This document shows, in pieces, positions 1 to 3,626 of a DNA stretch of 5,455 nt. Numbering within the stretch: position 1 is the stretch's first letter; each line of letters begins with the position of its first letter. The position numbers were made by a program, and so were the translations under genes. Source of the stretch: Candidatus Nealsoniibacteriota bacterium (lineage in GTDB: Bacteria; Patescibacteriota; Minisyncoccia; Minisyncoccales; MHMH01); contig JACPLM010000057.1 of the NCBI GenBank assembly GCA_016186525.1, forward strand, positions 1 through 5,455, read 5' to 3'. Below the pieces are notes generated by a model. That model did no database searches and was not told the origin of the DNA. It was given only the letters and a program-made list of their open reading frames with translations.

Positions 1-1
1 A

Positions 2-580
2 TTGAGGCATCTTCAATCGCAGTGGAATAAAGAAAACAGATTTACCGGCTGGACTGATGTTCCTTTGAGCGAGGAGGGCATACTTAGCGCAAAGGAAGTT
101 GCGCAAAAAATCGCAGGCATTAAAATTGACAAAGTTTACACGTCGCCTTTAATGAGAAATAAGGATACGGTTTGGCTGGTCTTGGAAAATTGCGGCAAAA
201 AAGATCTGCCGATTGTGGTTGATAAGGCTTTAGACGAAAGAAATTACGGCAAGTTGCAGGGCCTGAATAAAGACGAAGTGAAGAAACAATACGGAGAAGA
301 ACGAGTAAGGTTATGGCGAAGGAGCTGGACTGAAGCGCCCCCGGAAGGAGAAAGCCTGAAAGATGTTTACAAAAGAGCCGTATTTTTTTTCAAAGAATAT
401 ATTGAAAAAGACCTTGAGTCAGGAAAAAACATTTTGATTGTCGCCAGCCATAACAGCTTGAGGGCTTTAGTTAAATATATTGAGAAAATACCAGACGAAG
501 ATATAATCAATCTTGAAATTACTTACGGCGGTTTGCTGGCATACGAGTTCGACGGCAGTGTTTACAAAAAAATAGATTAG
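2..580 (+). CDS. gpmA: 2,3-bisphosphoglycerate-dependent phosphoglycerate mutase, 5'-truncated by the window edge
   Basis: This cytoplasmic glycolytic enzyme interconverts 3- and 2-phosphoglycerate through a phosphohistidine intermediate. Residue numbers count the TTG at base 2 as 1. That TTG is an internal Leu codon, not a start: by alignment with E. coli GpmA from memory, about 8-9 N-terminal residues lie outside the window. Seen directly: the RH phosphohistidine motif (R2-H3), SQWNKENRFTGWTDV (6-20), the phosphate-binding Arg in TSPLMR (R52), the acid in LDERNYGKLQGLNK (E79), WRRS (105-108), and the second-His region ASHNSLRALVKY (148-159). The segment after WRRS is short (APPEGESL), as in the compact alphaproteobacterial-type enzymes, without the roughly 20-residue insert of E. 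coli GpmA. Oddities: the usual RHG is RHL, and the usual AHGNSLR is SHNSLR, one residue shorter. Family assignment is secure. Full catalytic competence is likely but not certain. Confidence 0.9.
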   Translation: MRHLQSQWNKENRFTGWTDVPLSEEGILSAKEVAQKIAGIKIDKVYTSPLMRNKDTVWLVLENCGKKDLPIVVDKALDERNYGKLQGLNKDEVKKQYGEERVRLWRRSWTEAPPEGESLKDVYKRAVFFFKEYIEKDLESGKNILIVASHNSLRALVKYIEKIPDEDIINLEITYGGLLAYEFDGSVYKKID

Positions 581-589
581 TTTTAAAAT
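561..589 (+). promoter_or_regulatory. Probable sigma70-type promoter for the thioredoxin-like gene
   Basis: TTTACA at 561-566 (5/6 match to TTGACA) and TAAAAT at 584-589 (5/6 match to TATAAT) are separated by the optimal 17 bp. The -35 and most of the spacer lie inside the last codons of the mutase gene. The predicted transcription start is near base 596, only about 2 nt before the ATG at 598. The mRNA would therefore be essentially leaderless, which fits the absence of any Shine-Dalgarno sequence. AT-rich DNA produces such matches by chance, so the call is moderate. Confidence 0.5.
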
Positions 590-597
590 TAAAACAT

Positions 598-1230
598 ATG
601 AATAAAATAATACTTATAGCTATTTTTATCGCGGGGTTATTTTTGGGATCGGCCGGATTTTACTTTTTACAAAATCAAAAAGGGCTGTCTTTAGACGAAG
701 CGTCAAAGACTGCCATAAATTTTATTGATAAAGCCGTAAAAGAGCAGGATGCCAGTCTTTCGGCCTCTCTTTTAGGGGCGACTGAAGAAAGCGGCGTTTA
801 TAAAGTGCATTTAAAGATTCAGGATAATGAATATGACTCTTTTGTCAGCAAGGACGGCAAATACTTATTTTCTTCAGCATTTAATTTAGAAGAGGAAAAA
901 GTAAAGGAAGCAGCCGAACAGCAAAGTAATGCTTCTACAGATGCCACTCTTGAGAGCTTGGCTCAGTGCTTAACTGAAAAAGGAGCTAAATTTTACGGAG
1001 CTTTTTGGTGTTCTCACTGTAAAAATCAGAAAGAGATGTTCGGAGATGCCGCAGCTTTGCTTCCATATATTGAATGCTCTACTGAAGACGGAAATGGACA
1101 GCTTGATGCATGCAAGGACGACAATGTAACATCATATCCTACATGGGAATTCGCTGACGGTAGCAGGGAGACTGGCGAAGTTTCCTTAGAGAAATTATCA
1201 GAAAAAACAGGCTGCCAGTTGCCTAAATAA
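598..1230 (+). CDS. Membrane-anchored extracytoplasmic thioredoxin-like protein, VKOR-associated Trx type
   Basis: A predicted thiol-disulfide oxidoreductase acting outside the cytoplasmic membrane. Residues 3-23 form one hydrophobic segment after a short MNK start, so it is a signal anchor or uncleaved signal peptide. Residues about 28-98 form a small alpha/beta region of unknown role. Residues about 99-116 are a polar linker. Residues about 117-210 are a thioredoxin-fold domain with the redox motif WCSHC (C138, C141) after KFYGAF, and the cis-Pro loop YPTWEF (P181). The patterns FYGAFWCSHCKNQKEMFG, YIEC and YPTWE, and the ending SLEKLSEKTGC, resemble the thioredoxin domain fused to bacterial and plant VKOR proteins; here the VKOR membrane domain is absent. 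Extra cysteines are C124, C160, C172 and C206. C160 and C172 could pair, as in VKOR-linked domains, but this is inferred. The ATG at 598 gives a well-formed anchor and follows the mutase stop by 17 bases. No Shine-Dalgarno is present. Confidence 0.85.
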   Translation: MNKIILIAIFIAGLFLGSAGFYFLQNQKGLSLDEASKTAINFIDKAVKEQDASLSASLLGATEESGVYKVHLKIQDNEYDSFVSKDGKYLFSSAFNLEEEKVKEAAEQQSNASTDATLESLAQCLTEKGAKFYGAFWCSHCKNQKEMFGDAAALLPYIECSTEDGNGQLDACKDDNVTSYPTWEFADGSRETGEVSLEKLSEKTGCQLPK

Positions 1231-1254
1231 TAATTAATTATTAATAACTAATTA
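1231..1254. repeat. Imperfect 24-bp AT-only-core palindrome between the two redox genes
   Basis: The stretch begins TAATTAATTATT and continues AATAACTAATTA. It equals its own reverse complement except at one symmetric pair, so 11 of 12 pairs match. It fills most of the 31-base gap between the thioredoxin-like gene and the glutaredoxin gene. An all-A/T hairpin would be a poor terminator, and no U-tract follows in the usual sense. A protein-binding operator is conceivable. Chance is a real alternative in such AT-rich DNA. Confidence 0.4.
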
Positions 1255-1261
1255 AAAATAT

Positions 1262-1495
1262 ATGGCTAAAATAAAAATATATTCTACTCCAACTTGTCCT
1301 TATTGCGTTGCTTTAAAGAATTTCTTAAAAGAAAAAAATATCGCCTTTGAAGATGTTGATGTGGCCCAAGACGCCCAAGCCCGGGAAGAAATGGTTCAAA
1401 AGACAAACCAAATGGGGGTGCCGGTAGTTGATATTGACGGAGAAATCATCATAGGCTTTGACAAAGAGAGAATAAGCAAAATTTTAAAAATATAG
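1262..1495 (+). CDS. Glutaredoxin-like protein, NrdH/YruB type
   Basis: A 77-residue single-domain cytoplasmic thiol-disulfide reductant. It opens with a beta strand (KIKIYSTP) leading into the redox motif TCPYC (C12, C15). It then has a helix (VALKNFLKEK), the FEDVDVAQD strand and turn, the cis-Pro motif MGVPVVDIDG (P54), and the C-terminal GFDKERISKIL helix. Length and the GVPV...GEIIIGFD pattern fit the small glutaredoxin-like family around YruB and NrdH. Members can be reduced by glutathione, thioredoxin reductase or other systems, and the sequence does not say which. No signal peptide is seen. The ATG at 1262 leaves the conserved strand complete. The upstream 15 bases contain no G, so there is no Shine-Dalgarno. 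It lies 31 bases after the thioredoxin-like gene and 10 bases before the GAPDH gene, so it is probably co-transcribed with one or both. A role in reducing GAPDH or a ribonucleotide reductase is only a guess. Confidence 0.88.
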   Translation: MAKIKIYSTPTCPYCVALKNFLKEKNIAFEDVDVAQDAQAREEMVQKTNQMGVPVVDIDGEIIIGFDKERISKILKI

Positions 1496-1505
1496 TTGTT
1501 GGTAT

Positions 1506-2486
1506 ATGCTAAAAATAGCTATTAATGGATTTGGCCGAATTGGCAGGCCAACCCTTAGAAGAATCATTGACCATCATCCCAATTTAAAGGTGGTGGCTAT
1601 TAATGATTTAACCGACCCAAAAACTCTAACTCATCTCTTAAAGTACGATTCAATTTACGGAAGGCATGAGAAGGCAGAGGAGGTAATGGCGGGAATTAAG
1701 TTTTTTGCTGAAAAAGACCCGGCAAATTTGCCTTGGGGAGATCTCGGCATTGATATCGTAATAGAATCTACCGGAGAATTTACCAATTATGACGGCGCCA
1801 AGAAGCATATAGCCGCCGGAGCCAAGAAAGTGATTATCTCTGCTCCGTGTAAAGATCCGGATAAAATTCCCTCTTATATTTTAGGCGTCAACGAAGAGCA
1901 GCTTGATGCTAAAAAAAATGATATTTTTGATATGGCTTCCTGCACAACTAATTGCTTGGCTCCCGTAGCCAAGGTTCTCAATGATAATTTCAAGATAGTT
2001 AAAGGGTTTATGACTACTTGCCATGCCTATACCAACGACCAAAGGATTCTGGATTTGCCTCATAAAGATTTAAGAAGGGCAAGAGCCGCAGATTTGAATT
2101 TAATTCCTACCAGCACCGGGGCGGCTAAAGCCATAGGCAGGGTGATTCCAGAATTGGAAGGAAAATTGGACGGCATAGCTATAAGGGTGCCTGTTCCGAC
2201 AGTTTCCGTTTTGGATTTGATTTGCGAAGTAGAAAAGAAGACATCGGCAGAGGAGGTAAATTCATCTTTTAAAAAAACTGCTCAAGAATCAAAAGGCATT
2301 TTAGCCGTAGAGAAAGATCCCTTGGTTTCTTCAGATTATATCGGCAATACTTATTCAGCCACGGTTGATTTGCCTCTAACCATGGTAAAAGGCAACTTAG
2401 TGAAAGTATTGGCTTGGTACGACAATGAATTTGGCTACGCCTGCCGTTTGGCAGAATTCGCTGAATTGATCGGAAAGAAGCTTTAA
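1506..2486 (+). CDS. gap: Glyceraldehyde-3-phosphate dehydrogenase, type I, NAD-type
   Basis: Catalyses reversible oxidative phosphorylation of glyceraldehyde 3-phosphate to 1,3-bisphosphoglycerate in the cytoplasm. The product is 326 residues, slightly short of the usual 330-340. The N-terminal Rossmann domain (1-about 145) has INGFGRIGR (6-14) and AINDL with D34, the acidic residue that favours NAD over NADP. ESTGEF is at 87-92. The catalytic domain has ASCTTNC with nucleophile C146, then C150, TTCHAYTNDQRILD with catalytic H173, LPHKDLRRARAA (L184-P185 also marks NAD type), PTSTGAAKAIG, RVPVPT, and AWYDNEFGYACRL near the C-terminus. Odd points: a Cys (C172) directly before H173, where Val or Ile is common, and other cysteines at 115, 240 and 313. 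The start ATG is 10 bases after the glutaredoxin stop. There is no clear Shine-Dalgarno, but a TATAGT at 1491-1496 would give a very short leader. No phosphoglycerate kinase gene is adjacent in this window. Confidence 0.97.
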   Translation: MLKIAINGFGRIGRPTLRRIIDHHPNLKVVAINDLTDPKTLTHLLKYDSIYGRHEKAEEVMAGIKFFAEKDPANLPWGDLGIDIVIESTGEFTNYDGAKKHIAAGAKKVIISAPCKDPDKIPSYILGVNEEQLDAKKNDIFDMASCTTNCLAPVAKVLNDNFKIVKGFMTTCHAYTNDQRILDLPHKDLRRARAADLNLIPTSTGAAKAIGRVIPELEGKLDGIAIRVPVPTVSVLDLICEVEKKTSAEEVNSSFKKTAQESKGILAVEKDPLVSSDYIGNTYSATVDLPLTMVKGNLVKVLAWYDNEFGYACRLAEFAELIGKKL

Positions 2487-2552
2487 TTTTTCTCTTATTT
2501 GAAAACCGTCCGCCCTTTTGTAGACGGGTTATTAGACGTTTCGGAGCAAACT

Positions 2553-2581
2553 TCAAGCCATCGGGGCTTGATTTTTCTTTT
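2553..2581 (+). terminator. Rho-independent terminator after the GAPDH gene
   Basis: TCAAGCC (2553-2559) and GGCTTGA (2565-2571) form a perfect 7-bp stem with a 5-nt loop. TTTTTCTTTT (2572-2581) follows directly. It lies 66 bases after the GAPDH stop and should end transcription from the upstream genes. Its 3' arm overlaps the putative -35 of the next promoter. Confidence 0.8.
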
Positions 2582-2596
2582 GAGATTTGATATAAT
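2568..2596 (+). promoter_or_regulatory. Extended -10 promoter for the TIM-barrel/small-protein unit
   Basis: TTGATT (2568-2573) and a perfect TATAAT (2591-2596) are spaced by 17 bp. The -10 is preceded by TGA, giving the extended TGnTATAAT form. The predicted start is near base 2603. The resulting leader of about 28 nt carries the strong ribosome binding site. The -35 is embedded in the terminator stem and U-tract. Confidence 0.7.
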
Positions 2597-2610
2597 TTTT
2601 TTATAAAATC

Positions 2611-2619
2611 AAAGGAGGT
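2611..2619 (+). promoter_or_regulatory. Strong Shine-Dalgarno site deciding the start at 2631
   Basis: AAAGGAGGT is nearly fully complementary to the 3' end of bacterial 16S rRNA. It ends 11 nt before the ATG at 2631, slightly long but functional spacing. It contrasts with the Shine-Dalgarno-free starts of the genes on both sides. Confidence 0.8.
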
Positions 2620-2630
2620 AGCACATTAAA

Positions 2631-3392
2631 ATGGCTGGAAAGACGAAAGAGATTATAAGAGTTGTTACCGTTACTGGAGCAGATGACAGCATACGGCCAG
2701 AAACTTTAGTTCCGATCGCCAGAGATTATCCCTTCGTTGAATTTGGCATTTTGTTGTCAAAAAAACAACAGGGCGATAAAAGATTCCCATCTAGGGATTG
2801 GTTGGAGGAACTATATATTTTATGGCGGCAAGAAAAGCTTGTTTTATCCGGGCACTTATGTGGACGATGGGTGCGAGATTTGTGTGCTGGAGTACCAAGC
2901 TTTTTCGAAGATTTTGGGCATATTTGGAAAATGTTCGGACGCTTTCAGTTGAATTTTCACGCCGAGCCTCATAAGGTTGATGAGCAGAAATTTTCAGAAA
3001 TCATCAGAAAATATCTTGCTTCCAAGCCAATCATTTTCCAAATGGATGGGACGAATGAGAAAATTTTTCATTCCCTAGAAGCAAGATGGGGGATTCAGGC
3101 ATTTCCTTTGTTTGATCAATCTGGCGGAGAAGGATTACTGCCAAGGGAATGGCCCAAGCAGATACCTAACACGTATTGCGGTTATGCTGGCGGGCTTTCA
3201 CCGGATAATCTACAGAGAGAGATGAAGAGAATTTCTAAAGTTGCTACCGGCCCAATCTGGATTGACGCAGAGACATTGCTGCGCTCGGAAGATGATTTAG
3301 TCTTCAATTTAGAAAAAGTACGCCGTTTCTTAGAAGTTGCGAGACCCTGGGTGAAAGGAGGAAGTATAAATGAAGAAAAGATATACGGTTGA
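2631..3392 (+). CDS. Uncharacterised TIM-barrel-like protein, distantly like phosphoribosylanthranilate isomerase
   Basis: A 253-residue soluble protein with no signal peptide and no certain function. Eight strand-like segments alternate with helices as in a (beta/alpha)8 barrel: VVTVTGADD (11-19), FVEFGILLS (35-43), LVLSGHLCG (70-78), FQLNFHAE (105-112), PIIFQMDG (133-140), IQAFPLFDQSGG (155-166), YCGYAGGLSPDN (182-193) and PIWIDAETLLRS (208-219). The last two resemble the phosphate-binding end of phosphoribosylanthranilate isomerase-type barrels (AGGLxPDN, then an xID strand). The strand ends carry a ring of polar residues: D18/D19, H75, H110, D139, D162 and D212. The catalytic Cys expected on strand 1 of true isomerases is absent, and no trp genes are near, so TrpF is unlikely. 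It has its own promoter and Shine-Dalgarno, and overlaps the next gene by 23 bases. It is probably an enzyme acting on a phosphorylated small molecule, by inference. Confidence 0.7.
   Translation: MAGKTKEIIRVVTVTGADDSIRPETLVPIARDYPFVEFGILLSKKQQGDKRFPSRDWLEELYILWRQEKLVLSGHLCGRWVRDLCAGVPSFFEDFGHIWKMFGRFQLNFHAEPHKVDEQKFSEIIRKYLASKPIIFQMDGTNEKIFHSLEARWGIQAFPLFDQSGGEGLLPREWPKQIPNTYCGYAGGLSPDNLQREMKRISKVATGPIWIDAETLLRSEDDLVFNLEKVRRFLEVARPWVKGGSINEEKIYG
3354..3362 (+). promoter_or_regulatory. Shine-Dalgarno site inside the TIM-barrel gene for the 60-residue protein
   Basis: AAAGGAGGA lies 7 nt before the ATG at 3370, within the last codons of the upstream gene. It supports the overlapping small ORF as genuinely translated. 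Confidence 0.75.
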
Positions 3393-3552
3393 CGAATGTA
3401 AAAATGTTATGTGGGATAGTATTGATGGAAGAGAGCCAAATCCTACACTAGCCGAAATCATAGAGGCTGCTAAAAAAGAATTTCCTGGTATTCCTTATGA
3501 ACAATTAGAGGTGTGTGGTGCTGGTGATGGCACTTTTCTTAGTAAAAAATAA
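3370..3552 (+). CDS. Small hypothetical protein, 60 residues, translationally coupled
   Basis: I do not recognise this protein. It begins MKKRYTVDEC, has a likely amphipathic helix around residues 24-38 (NPTLAEIIEAAKKEF), then PGIPYEQLEV and a glycine-rich turn CGAGDGTF (49-56). There are two cysteines (C10, C49), no transmembrane segment and no signal peptide. It looks like a compact soluble alpha/beta fragment or a binding partner. Evidence that it is real: a strong Shine-Dalgarno at ideal spacing, a 23-base overlap with the preceding gene that suggests translational coupling, and a strong terminator 11 bases after the stop. It shares a transcript with the TIM-barrel protein, so a joint role is plausible but unproven. 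Confidence 0.65.
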   Translation: MKKRYTVDECKNVMWDSIDGREPNPTLAEIIEAAKKEFPGIPYEQLEVCGAGDGTFLSKK

Positions 3553-3563
3553 TACATATTGAT

Positions 3564-3602
3564 AAAAGCGGCGCGAGCGGATTTCGCCCGCTTTTTTGTT
3601 TT
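3564..3602 (+). terminator. Strong Rho-independent terminator closing the two-gene unit
   Basis: AAAAGCGG (3564-3571) pairs with CCGCTTTT (3588-3595). Inside, GCGA (3573-3576) pairs with TCGC (3584-3587). This gives about 12 bp with one bulged C and a 7-nt loop. A T-rich tract runs through to about 3602. It sits between the small hypothetical gene and the acetyl-CoA synthetase promoter, separating the two transcripts. Confidence 0.85.
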
Positions 3603-3611
3603 GATGAAAAT

Positions 3612-3620
3612 TGGTATAAT
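3612..3620 (+). promoter_or_regulatory. Extended -10 promoter giving a leaderless acetyl-CoA synthetase mRNA
   Basis: TGGTATAAT is a perfect extended -10 (TGn plus TATAAT at 3615-3620). No good -35 lies about 17 bp upstream, where the terminator T-tract falls; extended -10 promoters often lack one. Counting the last T as -7 puts +1 at base 3627, the A of the ATG itself. There is no usable Shine-Dalgarno, consistent with leaderless translation. Confidence 0.65.
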
Positions 3621-3626
3621 GAAGTA

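Noticed and set aside
1458..1463. Perfect TTGACA inside the glutaredoxin gene as a -35 for GAPDH
   Set aside because: No acceptable -10 lies 16-18 bp downstream. The nearest TATA-like element, TATAGT at 1491-1496, would need a 27-bp spacer. The codons encode the conserved GFDKE motif, which explains the sequence.
1491..1496. TATAGT as a -10 for GAPDH
   Set aside because: It matches 5/6 and would give a 3-nt leader, but there is no -35 at proper spacing and no TGn extension. Co-transcription with the glutaredoxin gene is at least as likely.
1881..2063. Reverse-strand 60-codon ORF within the GAPDH gene
   Set aside because: It is antisense to the catalytic Cys and His region, whose + strand reading is unmistakable, and it has no recognisable protein pattern.
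2269..2556. Reverse-strand 95-codon ORF over the end of the GAPDH gene and the intergenic region
   Set aside because: Most of it is antisense to conserved GAPDH sequence, its start lies in the terminator, and its translation is basic and low in pattern.
2737..2952. Alternative-frame + strand ORF inside the TIM-barrel gene
   Set aside because: It has no Shine-Dalgarno, and the overlapping frame has clear strand motifs and a strong ribosome site.
2631..3392. Annotation of the TIM-barrel gene as trpF
   Set aside because: The C-terminal phosphate-site pattern is similar, but the catalytic Cys of strand 1 is missing and there is no tryptophan-pathway context.
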